Shown here piece after piece: positions 25,542 through 33,904 of a DNA stretch of 64,000 bases; the stretch's first letter is position 1; each line of letters opens with the position of its first letter. Made by a program: the position numbers and the translations under genes. The stretch comes from a virus. The stretch lies in the IMG/VR virus record IMGVR_UViG_3300024261_000009, positions 53,233 through 117,232 of that record. The stretch is one strand, 5' to 3'. Under the pieces are notes generated by a model, which ran no database searches, was not told where the DNA came from, and worked only from the letters and a program-made list of their open reading frames with translations.

Positions 25542-26351
25542 GTGACTCTGAAGCTAAGACCCTTAGTTTCCGCAAAGAAGGAAACAACAGAAACGATACC
25601 GGTAACTAACGCGTCAGCGGTAGACGTGCCGTCCGCTATGGCTGTGCGTATATCCAGCGTTGGGGCTCTCGAGCTGGCCAGCGCTGCCTCGGCGGGTACC
25701 AGCGATGTACTGGGCTTTATAGCCGAGAGTGTTACCGCCAACTCTGCGGCACGGATAATAACCCAGGGAACCACCCCCTACACTCTCGAGGTCGTTACGC
25801 CCCCAGCCCAAGAATTTACTTTATACTCGGGCCAAGAATTGTTCCTGTCGGACTCCCAACCGGGGCACTTGACGCCTATAGCCCCCACAGGGGCGGCGTC
25901 CCAGGTGGTATCCGTGGGTAGGGCCCTAGGAGGCCTTTTGATAATAGCCATAAATAGGTCCCGGGAAGTTGTTATAGGAGAAGCGTTATACCTGGAAAAC
26001 TCTTCATCAGCAGACATCCCCGCAGGAGTCGCTCTGTACGTTGATTCGAACGGGGATGTACAATACGCGGACGCTTCGACAGAGCCTACCTCCAGGATTA
26101 TAGGTGTTACCGGGGAAACAGTGTTGGCGGGTCAATCTGGGATGGTTCGTCCCTCAGGTCTGTCAGGATTTACGCTAGCTAGTGACAGCGCAGAAGCTTT
26201 GCCCGGGGAGATGTTATTTCTGTCTTCTACGGAGCCTGGAAAATTAACAAAATCCCCCCCAACGGGTCCCGGTAATGTTATTGTCCCCGTCGGAAGACTG
26301 GTTAACAGTAAAGTACTTCTGGAAATACAATCCGGAATCGTTTTAGGCTAA
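25542..26351 (+). CDS. Beta-rich virion protein with internal duplication
   Basis: 269 residues, GTG start three bases after the upstream stop. The sequence is Val/Ala/Thr/Ser-rich and beta-like and appears duplicated: a motif with P-A-G-[VMQ]-x-L-[FY] followed by PG-[HK]-L-T and V-x-V-G-R recurs at about residues 95-135 and 215-260. This is the pattern of small capsid-decoration or fibre-knob domains. No family is certain. Confidence 0.6.
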   Translation: MTLKLRPLVSAKKETTETIPVTNASAVDVPSAMAVRISSVGALELASAASAGTSDVLGFIAESVTANSAARIITQGTTPYTLEVVTPPAQEFTLYSGQELFLSDSQPGHLTPIAPTGAASQVVSVGRALGGLLIIAINRSREVVIGEALYLENSSSADIPAGVALYVDSNGDVQYADASTEPTSRIIGVTGETVLAGQSGMVRPSGLSGFTLASDSAEALPGEMLFLSSTEPGKLTKSPPTGPGNVIVPVGRLVNSKVLLEIQSGIVLG

Positions 26352-26374
26352 AAAATCAATAGGAGAATTTAACA

Positions 26375-26758
26375 ATGTCTAATGAACAAGAAGAACTATT
26401 TAACGCGTGGCTCGAGCTTAGATCCTACGCAAGAACAGCTATTGGAGCGTACTCCCAGGATAAGGCCCGAATAGAGGAACAAACTCAAGCCTTCTCCAAC
26501 AAGTGGGATTCTATTAAGGACGAGGAGAAGGGCTGGAATACCCTACTGGCGGTCGCAGAACAGAAGAAGAACAACGTGTTCGCCGCTCAACAAAATAAGG
26601 ACGCTCCTTTCCCCGACCTATCCTTGAGTACCGAGGAGATCCTCAAGGCTATTGGAGATTTTATCTCAGGGGTTAGGCCTGTGCTCGTGGGTCCGCAGCC
26701 AGAGGAAGCTGTCGCTCAAGAGGCGGTACCGAGCGACCCAGATTCTTCAGAAGAGTAA
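26375..26758 (+). CDS. Hypothetical 127-residue helical protein
   Basis: Preceded by AGGAGA. Acidic, predicted helical (residues 5-80), with an acidic C-terminal tail. Located between beta-rich surface genes. No recognised motif. A chaperone for the fibre or a small structural protein is possible. Confidence 0.6.
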   Translation: MSNEQEELFNAWLELRSYARTAIGAYSQDKARIEEQTQAFSNKWDSIKDEEKGWNTLLAVAEQKKNNVFAAQQNKDAPFPDLSLSTEEILKAIGDFISGVRPVLVGPQPEEAVAQEAVPSDPDSSEE

Positions 26759-26914
26759 CTTTTTCTCTTCGTTGTTGGGCTTTAAAAAGTCTAACGCCCA
26801 CCTCCTAAATAAGAGCAAATATTATCCATGGCCTAAAGCCTTTAACCTACCCATAGTTGTGTGGGAGGCCCTGGAAAACCTCGATATTTAACCCTCTTTA
26901 GGAGAGAACGAAGA

Positions 26915-29900
26915 ATGCCTAAGTATATAGTATTTGATCAGACCACAGGTGTCCGTAAGGAATCTGGAGTCACCTCGGAAGACGCTGACCTTAACTTGCT
27001 CGACGGTTCCTCGGTCGGGACCGTAGCTAATAGTAAAGCTGTTATTTACAGTGCCGCGGGCAACGTAGCGGCAACGACCTTAAGCTCTACAGGAGCTGCT
27101 ACTCTTGATTCGGGTGGTGCTGGCTCAAGTTTTGGCGGTGCACTTGCTTTGGGCGGTGCTCTTAGTGGTGTAACCACTCTCGGTTCTAGTGGTGCGGCTA
27201 CTCTTGACTCCGGCGGAGCTGGTTCGAGTTTTGGCGGTGCGCTTGCCGTAACGGGCACTATCTCAGCCGCTACTGCCTCGTCTGTTGGTAACATAACCCT
27301 AGCTAACGGCAGTATTACTGACTCCAGTGGTGCTATCAGCTTTGGTAATGAAAACCTAAGTACTACGGGTACTCTTGGTTGTGGTGTCCTAACCGCAGCT
27401 ACCGGCTCTGCCGTAGGTAACTTGACCCTGGCTAACGGCAGCATCACTGACTCCAGTGGCGCTATCAGCTTTGGTAACGAGAATCTCAGTACTTCAGGCA
27501 CGCTAGCTTCTGGTAACTTGAGTGTCACGGGTACTGCGGGTGTCTCTGGTGCAGCAACGATGAGCGGAAGCCTCACTGTTGTGGGAGAGGCGGTCTTTAC
27601 CGCAGAAGTACTCCCCGCTTCAACATCGGCCAATACCGACATTGGTGGTGAGTATGGAACTAGCGGTACTTTCCAAGAGTATAGTAGCGTAACGTGGTAC
27701 TCTGACTCGAGTCTCAGCACCCAAGTCAGCGTTGTTAGTGCCATCTACCCTACAGCTACTTTCTACTCGGACAGCTTTGGTGGAACAGTAGTATCTTCTT
27801 CAGGACAGACCTCAACCTTAATGCGGCTCTCTTGGAGTTCCGGCAATGTTGATGCTTCCTCGGATTTTCTTTGGGCAGAGATGAGCAGTGCCAAGATGGC
27901 CGTCTCTTCCTCCTCTATAGACCGCGCTAACAACCGCATTGACGTTACCCTGTCCAGCGCATTCACCCACCAAGGATACTCCCCTTCAGTTACGGCACAG
28001 TTCTCTGCAACGAGTACTGCGCAGTACGCCAAGGTCCCTGTCAATGACTACAACGAAGGCTACCACAGCTTTAGCACCAGTACGGTGTTCACTGACGCAG
28101 TCGTAGCTATAGGGTCTAGTGATACGCATGACTTCGGCACTCCCTCTGCTTTTGACTATACCGACGGCTCAGGGGACGCGAACTACATAAAGGTTTCTTG
28201 GGGGTCTGCGTTTAAGCCAGCCTCACAAGGTCTTAAGGTAACCTACGGTGCTACTGAGACTCGCTATTTCCGAGACGTTCTTGCTAAGAGAGCCTTTCGC
28301 CTTAAGAATCTCGAAAGTGGGTCGGCTCCTTCGCTCCTAGCGTCGGGAACAGACTCGGCTCTGTATGTTAAAGACGCAGACAGCAAGGGTGAGCTTCACT
28401 TCTTGAATCCCGAAGGTGACGCGGCGGTTCAAATTACGGCTGGTGGTAAGATCAACGCTGGTGCCATGGAGCTCGCTTCTACAAGTGCTCTCCAGGACAA
28501 CAGTGGTTTAGACCTTAAGGGCAGCTTGGCTGGCACCGGTCTTAGTATGGCTTCTCAGGTGCTTAGTGTTGACGCGTCTCAGGCGCAGATCACTACGCTG
28601 GTAGGCCTTGCAAGCGCGGGTGTCTCGGGGTCTGATGTAGACTTCGCCGGTAATGTAATAGTTTCCGAGGACCTCACGGTCCAGGGTAACTTGACCATCA
28701 CAGGTGATATCGACTCCTACAGTGTCACGGTACTTGATGTAGCCGACAAGGAGATCCGACTAAACTCGGGTCAGACAGGTTCCGCAGGCCTAGACGGTGC
28801 GATTGTTGTCGAGCGTGGTGACGATACTAACGCTAAACTACTCTGGAAAGAATCAGACGACAAGTGGTACCAGGACCGAGCAGGCACAGAGACCGTCGTT
28901 GCTATCAGCACTGACGAGCTTGCTGAAGGTTCTAGTTCACTATACTTCACTGATGCACGTGCCCGAGCCGCAATAAGTGCCACGGATAACTCAGCCTCTA
29001 GTCGAGGCGCTCTTAGCTACAACAGCACCTCTGGTGTGTTAACCTACGAGGGTATCTCGGCTGCAGAAGTACGTGGAGATATCTCGGTAACCGACGCGGG
29101 CGGTGACGGTAGCTTAGCCTACAACAGCACGTCGGGTGTTATCACCTACACAGGTCCTAGTGCTGCTGAGGTTCGTGCTCACCTCTCTGCGGGTGAAGGT
29201 ATTGATATCTCAAGCGGAGAGATCTCCGGTGAAGATGCGACCGACGCTAACAAGGGTATCGCAAGCTTTGCTTCGGCAGACTTCAGCGTAGCAAGCGGTG
29301 CTGTTAGCCTTGTTGACCTAACGGTCGCTCACATGGCTGCGGACTCTATAGTACTAGAGGCTGAGGGAATCGGGAGTAACGATAGTGACTCCATGCTTCC
29401 TTCAGCTGCTGCTGTTAAGGACTACGTTGACGCGCAGGTTACTGCTCAGGATCTAGACTTTCAGGGTGATTCTGGCGGTGCTCTTAGCATCGACCTGGAT
29501 TCGGAAACCTTGATCCTAGCTGGCGGAACAGGCATCGATTCCTCGGGCTCTTCGAACACGCTGACCTTTGCTATTGACAGCACTGTTTGCACCCTTACGG
29601 ATGCTCAGACCTTGACCAACAAGGTGATGACTAGCCCAGACCTTAACACTCCTGACATTGACGGGGGTTCTATTGACTCGGCTATAATCGGTGGTTCTAC
29701 GGCCGCTGCAGGTGCTTTCACTGAGCTGAAGTACCACAAGGACAACGGTCTTTGGATAGAGGGCTTCTCCGGCTCTTTTACTAGCGGTGACAAAAAGGTT
29801 GTCTACTTCTCAGCGGACAACACACTATCTGCTGCTGATGCTGATGAGACCGCACAAGCACCAGCGGGTGTTTGGCACCAGGGCGCTTCCTCAGGCAAAT

Positions 29901-30136
29901 TCTGCGCCGAAGGTGTGGTTGAGGTTGAGGTTGAGTCAGCAGTCGAAATCGCTGTTGGTAAGGCAGTATACTTATCAGCTTCGGGAACCGGAGAAGGTAA
30001 GGTTTGTCTGTATGACGATCTGTCTTCTGGTGACTTAGTAGTTAGACTAGGTACCTCGGTAGCCGCGAATGCCTCGGCAGGCGCTAATGTTAAGATCCTG
30101 CTTAATATTGCTACAGACCCGTACATCAAGGGCTAA
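26915..30136 (+). CDS. Large fibre-like virion protein with sequence repeats
   Basis: 1,073 residues from the preferred ATG at 26915 (GGAGAG nine bases before; an upstream in-frame ATG at 26861 has no ribosome site). Early repeats include two copies of TLDSGGAGSSFGGALA and two of an approximately 33-residue unit containing ANGSITDSSGAISFGNENLS. Later parts contain repeated SYNSTSGV-T-Y...AAEVR units. Such Ser/Gly/Thr-rich repeats are usual in long tail or head fibres of marine and other myophages. The C-terminus (about 950-1073) forms a separate beta-rich domain. Codon usage indicates high expression. Confidence 0.8.
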   Translation: MPKYIVFDQTTGVRKESGVTSEDADLNLLDGSSVGTVANSKAVIYSAAGNVAATTLSSTGAATLDSGGAGSSFGGALALGGALSGVTTLGSSGAATLDSGGAGSSFGGALAVTGTISAATASSVGNITLANGSITDSSGAISFGNENLSTTGTLGCGVLTAATGSAVGNLTLANGSITDSSGAISFGNENLSTSGTLASGNLSVTGTAGVSGAATMSGSLTVVGEAVFTAEVLPASTSANTDIGGEYGTSGTFQEYSSVTWYSDSSLSTQVSVVSAIYPTATFYSDSFGGTVVSSSGQTSTLMRLSWSSGNVDASSDFLWAEMSSAKMAVSSSSIDRANNRIDVTLSSAFTHQGYSPSVTAQFSATSTAQYAKVPVNDYNEGYHSFSTSTVFTDAVVAIGSSDTHDFGTPSAFDYTDGSGDANYIKVSWGSAFKPASQGLKVTYGATETRYFRDVLAKRAFRLKNLESGSAPSLLASGTDSALYVKDADSKGELHFLNPEGDAAVQITAGGKINAGAMELASTSALQDNSGLDLKGSLAGTGLSMASQVLSVDASQAQITTLVGLASAGVSGSDVDFAGNVIVSEDLTVQGNLTITGDIDSYSVTVLDVADKEIRLNSGQTGSAGLDGAIVVERGDDTNAKLLWKESDDKWYQDRAGTETVVAISTDELAEGSSSLYFTDARARAAISATDNSASSRGALSYNSTSGVLTYEGISAAEVRGDISVTDAGGDGSLAYNSTSGVITYTGPSAAEVRAHLSAGEGIDISSGEISGEDATDANKGIASFASADFSVASGAVSLVDLTVAHMAADSIVLEAEGIGSNDSDSMLPSAAAVKDYVDAQVTAQDLDFQGDSGGALSIDLDSETLILAGGTGIDSSGSSNTLTFAIDSTVCTLTDAQTLTNKVMTSPDLNTPDIDGGSIDSAIIGGSTAAAGAFTELKYHKDNGLWIEGFSGSFTSGDKKVVYFSADNTLSAADADETAQAPAGVWHQGASSGKFCAEGVVEVEVESAVEIAVGKAVYLSASGTGEGKVCLYDDLSSGDLVVRLGTSVAANASAGANVKILLNIATDPYIKG

Positions 30137-30156
30137 TCCCACAGAGCCCCTTAAGT

Positions 30157-30185
30157 AGCCCTCCACTTTAAATAGTGGGGGGCTT
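30157..30185 (+). terminator. Probable terminator after the fibre gene
   Basis: An 11-base stem, AGCCCTCCACT with AGTGGGGGGCT (30157-30167 and 30174-30184), follows the fibre gene by 21 bases. Downstream is a pyrimidine-rich run (TTCTCCCCCTCCCC) rather than a clean T tract, so termination may be partial. Confidence 0.6.
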
Positions 30186-30242
30186 CTCCCCCTCCCCTAT
30201 ATTTAGATTGCTTAGTTATAACCAATATCTTAGGGTCATTTT
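30186..30242 (+). promoter_or_regulatory. AT-rich promoter candidate before neck genes
   Basis: TATATTTA at 30198-30205 sits between the hairpin and the next ATG, 37 bases upstream of it. It is identical to the octamer upstream of the acidic head protein (12463). Candidate promoter for a phage-specific polymerase. Inference. Confidence 0.3.
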
Positions 30243-30632
30243 ATGTCTAATATACGTCGAAGAAAGAGGTCCTCGGAGGAGCTGCCCCTGGGGGATGCCA
30301 TCGAAAGACTTTTCCGTGTCCTAAACACCATATCTAGAGCGGGGCCCCATGAGGACCACACGAGGCTAACTACCGAGAAGTCTCAGTTAGTCCAAGCCTT
30401 GAATGCCATCTCTGTGGAGATGGGCTTTGAGTGTAGAATAGACTTAAGCGGTCCCAACCCCAACCTGGTTGAAGAGGCTGAGCTCAGCGAGGTACCTACT
30501 GCGCTGGAGCTCATAAAACAGGGGGCAGAGTCCTCTTGCTGCCGAATAACAAAAGCTAAGGTTGCTAATAGAGCAGAACCAGTAAACAAATCCCGCTCCA
30601 GGAGCGGGAGCACAAATAAGAGCAGGGGATAA
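30243..30632 (+). CDS. Hypothetical 129-residue protein
   Basis: Charged, helical, no membrane span. The basic N-terminus (NIRRRKRSSEE) and Ser/Arg-rich C-terminus flank a soluble body. Its 3' end contains a perfect nine-base inverted repeat with a single-base centre (30591-30609) encoding the SRSGS end. It could act as an RNA hairpin overlapping the end of the gene. Function unknown. Confidence 0.55.
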   Translation: MSNIRRRKRSSEELPLGDAIERLFRVLNTISRAGPHEDHTRLTTEKSQLVQALNAISVEMGFECRIDLSGPNPNLVEEAELSEVPTALELIKQGAESSCCRITKAKVANRAEPVNKSRSRSGSTNKSRG

Positions 30633-30635
30633 TAT

Positions 30636-30965
30636 ATGTTTGACGCAGGACCCGTTACTTTTGGGCAGGTGATATTTATTAGTATGTTCTTTTACGGGAC
30701 TACCTTCCTGATTAAGGACAGCACTATTCTTAAGAAGCCTCGGGAATGGGTATGTAGGGCCCCCTTCGTAGAGGCTCTATTGTCCTGCAGCTTTTGTACC
30801 GGTGTTTGGGTCGGCGGACTCTGGGGTGTCTGGAAGGGTAGCACACTTAAACTAGGCGCATGCGATTTTGTTGAAGCTATTGTAGTGTTCTCCATGGTGT
30901 CTGCCACCGCTTGCTATATAATTGATTTGATCACCCAACTAGCTGAGAAACGTCTGGAAGAGTAG
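30636..30965 (+). CDS. Membrane protein with CSFCTGVW motif (DUF1360-like)
   Basis: 109 residues with two or three hydrophobic spans (about 7-24, 45-62 and 76-98). A CSFCTGVWVG motif precedes the second span, matching the C-x-x-C-x-x-x-W pattern of DUF1360-type small membrane proteins found in phages and firmicutes. Role unknown in that family. Sits at the start of the neck/tail gene run. Confidence 0.6.
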   Translation: MFDAGPVTFGQVIFISMFFYGTTFLIKDSTILKKPREWVCRAPFVEALLSCSFCTGVWVGGLWGVWKGSTLKLGACDFVEAIVVFSMVSATACYIIDLITQLAEKRLEE

Positions 30966-30967
30966 TT

Positions 30968-31909
30968 ATGGCAAACCTTACCGCGCAGTTAGTACAGCCC
31001 CCAGGGCGAGCGTACGTAGCTTACTTGCGTAGGAACACGGACGAATTCTACTGGAACCCCACGACCTCCCAATTCAGTGCTCTTAACCTTAGTTCTGCGA
31101 ATAACGCTACTAAGGACCCTTTCCGAATATCTTATGTAGAAGACGGAGCCAACCCCGGAAACTATAGTTGGAGTCTGGTAGTAGACGCCTTCATAGATGG
31201 GTCCTACACCTACGTAAGTCGGGAGCTTGTCGGTGGAGCGAACGGGACCGAGTACCCTGACGAGCAGGTTAAGACCGTTACTATAGCGAACGGGGTCGTG
31301 TCTGGGAGTGAGCTCAGCGCTGAAATTATATACTCAATAAACCGGTCGATATTTTCCTTTATTAAAAGGAATAGTGATGGAGCGTTTTATAACGCCGGTC
31401 AGGATAGGTTTGAACTATTCAACTCTGTGACGTCCCCCGAGGCCACCCGAGCCCCTTTTAGGGTTGTCTTCACGGAGGACCCTGCAGGTACGTATAAGTG
31501 GACTTTAGACGCCTCAGACTTTCTAGACGGAACCTACACCCTCAACACTAGGGAACTAAGCGCCGGTCTGGAATCCCTAGTAGCCGCTGACTACACAGTG
31601 ACTGTTACAAAGGGTTCTGTTATCGAGGGAGCTGTTCTAGGGGAAGTAGCTTTGTCGCAAGATTCCGGGGGAATTGACAATTTACGATATGTTACTCCCG
31701 AGGGAGCTGCTATCGAAGGGGCCTCTATACGAGTTTATGCTCGAGAAGACTGGGAGGCCGGTAACTTTTCTTTAGTAAAGGGCGTTTCTTACACAGATGC
31801 TCTCGGTAAGTGGCAAGTAGCGGTGTTCGTAGACTCGGGCAGAACGTACACGGTTGTGTTTAGTAAGCCCGGTTACTATGGACCAGACACCGTAGAAATA
31901 GTAGTATAG
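30968..31909 (+). CDS. Beta-rich virion protein with two repeated domains
   Basis: 313 residues. Two related domains are visible (about 10-95 and 118-210), each with a YLRRN/IKRNSDG start, an F-x-x-x-N-S/L-S middle, an F-x-V-x-x-x-E-D-x-x-G-x-Y-x-W core and a DG-[ST]-Y-T stretch ending in REL. The C-terminal 90 residues resemble a transthyretin-like or carboxypeptidase-regulatory beta sandwich (GASIRVYAREDW...YTVVFSKPGYYG). Likely a fibre, adhesin or neck appendage. Confidence 0.6.
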   Translation: MANLTAQLVQPPGRAYVAYLRRNTDEFYWNPTTSQFSALNLSSANNATKDPFRISYVEDGANPGNYSWSLVVDAFIDGSYTYVSRELVGGANGTEYPDEQVKTVTIANGVVSGSELSAEIIYSINRSIFSFIKRNSDGAFYNAGQDRFELFNSVTSPEATRAPFRVVFTEDPAGTYKWTLDASDFLDGTYTLNTRELSAGLESLVAADYTVTVTKGSVIEGAVLGEVALSQDSGGIDNLRYVTPEGAAIEGASIRVYAREDWEAGNFSLVKGVSYTDALGKWQVAVFVDSGRTYTVVFSKPGYYGPDTVEIVV

Positions 31910-31918
31910 GAAGTAGGT

Positions 31919-32386
31919 ATGCCCGTACAAGGAACCCCCGTTGCTCCCAAGAACTCTGAGGAAATATCTCCGGAAGAGGTTAGGCAATTTCTTCGGGACT
32001 ACTCAGGCATGAACCCCCTATTAGATGATGTAGAATTCTCTAAGGAGGAGTGCGAGGTAGCTTTATCCAGGGCAGTTGATCTGAGTAATGTCTTGGCCCG
32101 GCCCACCTCTTGGACTGTGAGTAAATTCCCTAACAGGTATGTCCTGCTCATAGGGGCGACCTCACATCTGCTTAGGAGCGAGTCATTTAGGCAGCTTAGG
32201 AACCAGGCTACCTACCAGGACGGTAATATGCAGCCTATAGGAATTGATGATAAGCAATCATTATACGCGTCTCTCGGTGCGGCTCTGAGGAACGAGTTCG
32301 AACAGCTAGTTACCACCATGAAGGTCTCCCAAAATATGCAGGCGTGGAGTAACCTAAGGTCTCCCCTGTACTCGAGGTACAGCTAA
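31919..32386 (+). CDS. Head-tail connector/adaptor candidate
   Basis: 155 residues, helical, starting ten bases after the previous stop. An N-terminal disordered stretch is followed by helices with several conserved-looking aromatic and Arg residues. The location upstream of neck and sheath genes and the length fit a head-completion adaptor. Assignment is by position only. Confidence 0.45.
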   Translation: MPVQGTPVAPKNSEEISPEEVRQFLRDYSGMNPLLDDVEFSKEECEVALSRAVDLSNVLARPTSWTVSKFPNRYVLLIGATSHLLRSESFRQLRNQATYQDGNMQPIGIDDKQSLYASLGAALRNEFEQLVTTMKVSQNMQAWSNLRSPLYSRYS

Positions 32387-33169
32387 GTGGAACCTAGGAT
32401 AACTAGAGTAATACCTCTTTACCCGAAGACCCACTTTGTTCAGTGGACACTAGACGATCCGGATAACCAGGTGGCCAGTTTCTCGTTACTTAGGTCTGGT
32501 AGTCCTGAAGGTCCTTTTGACACTGTGGTGTCAGGTCTAATGCCCAGCACCTTCTTCTTTAGTGATGACTCCTTGGTTATGTCAGGACTAACCTCCAAGG
32601 TGTGGTACGTAGTCCAGGCAGTGCCCCTGACGGGGGCCATTAACAGCGTACTTAGTCTCCCCTTTTCAGTATCTTCAAACAAGTATGAAGCTAAGAACAA
32701 GATTCTTCGTAAGGCTCGGAGAGACCTAAAGATAACTCTGTCGAAACTTTCAGGGGTCCGCATAGTTGTCCTCAAGCGGAAAAGGTTTGGGGATAGGTGT
32801 ACTAGCTGCTTTAACCCCGTGACCAAAGATGTTGTCACCTCCAGATGCTCTCTTTGCTACGGGACGGGTTACGAAGGGGGGTATCACCATGGGTACCCTA
32901 CCTGGGGCAAGGTTGACCCTCCCTCCGTTCAAGAGATCTTTGATCGGTCGGGCGCTTCAGAGGTGTCCTTGTTTGGAATAACTATGCCAGACTACCCGCT
33001 AGTAGAGCTAGACGACGTAATCGTGGAAGTAGACACTAACCGTAGGTTTGTCGTTAAAAGGAAGTCCAGCACAGAGTCAAGAGGGTCCGTAGTGCATCAA
33101 GACTTACACGTTTCTGAACTTTCTAGATCTGCTGTAGAGTATTCAATCCCCGTGGAGTTAGCTAAGTAA
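32387..33169 (+). CDS. Neck-type protein with FN3-like domain and zinc knuckle
   Basis: 260 residues from a GTG directly after the upstream stop. Residues 1-100 have a fibronectin-III-like pattern (VQWTLDDPDN...FSLLRS, VWYVVQAV). Residues 145-175 carry four cysteines (CTSCF...CSLCYGTGYEGGYHHG) forming a zinc ribbon. The rest is beta-rich. Its stop overlaps the next ATG. Zinc-ribbon proteins of this size occur near neck genes in other large phages. Confidence 0.6.
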   Translation: MEPRITRVIPLYPKTHFVQWTLDDPDNQVASFSLLRSGSPEGPFDTVVSGLMPSTFFFSDDSLVMSGLTSKVWYVVQAVPLTGAINSVLSLPFSVSSNKYEAKNKILRKARRDLKITLSKLSGVRIVVLKRKRFGDRCTSCFNPVTKDVVTSRCSLCYGTGYEGGYHHGYPTWGKVDPPSVQEIFDRSGASEVSLFGITMPDYPLVELDDVIVEVDTNRRFVVKRKSSTESRGSVVHQDLHVSELSRSAVEYSIPVELAK

Positions 33170-33807
33170 TGTCCTCTAACCACTCACTTATATTATCCAA
33201 GTCTCCTTTAGACATACTGGGTCTATTCCTAACGGTAATTAGAGCTCGGTTTACAAGCGTGCCCGAAGACTTTCCGTGGGAGTGGAACGAGTCTGATTCA
33301 CAAACGTCTGTCTATATAGAGGTTGGGGCTGGGGATGAAGTGGGTCTGAAAGATGTTAGACCGGCTATATACGTTGATCGAGGGCCCGTGGTGTTTCCAA
33401 AGGTTGTGATAGGAGACTTCGCTGGAGGACAGCTTCACACAGGGAAAAAAGCTTACTACACGGCCGCTACGGGGCAGATAAACATTGACTGTGTGTCTAA
33501 AAACAGAGGAGAGAGCGCTATCTTAGGGGAATTAGTGCAATCTTTTGTGCTGATGTCTTCCGACCTTATACTACGGACCTATAATTTGAGGGACGTTACG
33601 CCGGTCACCCTAGGCGGAACGGAAGTGTGGGAGAAGGATGATAGATTGTTTAATACGCGCGTAACTTCACAAATATCTTATGATGTAAAGTGGGGAATAT
33701 CCCCCGACAGTGGAAAAATTGCAGAGATTGTAGCTAATCTTCTTAGTCAGGATGGAAATATCTTGTCTACGGTGGCTTCTACATCCTTAAACAGAGTTAA
33801 AAAATAA
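33169..33807 (+). CDS. Tail-completion/terminator candidate
   Basis: 212 residues, mixed alpha/beta, ATG overlapping the preceding TAA. The position directly before the sheath and the size match tail-terminator or neck proteins of contractile-tailed phages. No diagnostic motif. The gene contains the TACGCGCGTA palindrome near its 3' end (33653). Confidence 0.5.
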   Translation: MSSNHSLILSKSPLDILGLFLTVIRARFTSVPEDFPWEWNESDSQTSVYIEVGAGDEVGLKDVRPAIYVDRGPVVFPKVVIGDFAGGQLHTGKKAYYTAATGQINIDCVSKNRGESAILGELVQSFVLMSSDLILRTYNLRDVTPVTLGGTEVWEKDDRLFNTRVTSQISYDVKWGISPDSGKIAEIVANLLSQDGNILSTVASTSLNRVKK

Positions 33808-33904
33808 ACGAAGACCAAGACGCAAATGAATAGCGTCCTCGGTTGATCTTGCTTACGCCCACCCTAATATTGAATCGTCAGGGTGCCATATAGGAGTTTT
33901 TAGG

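Noticed and set aside
33808-33904. Terminator before the sheath gene
   Set aside because: Possible stem CACCCT/AGGGTG has a 14-base loop and no T run; too weak to annotate.
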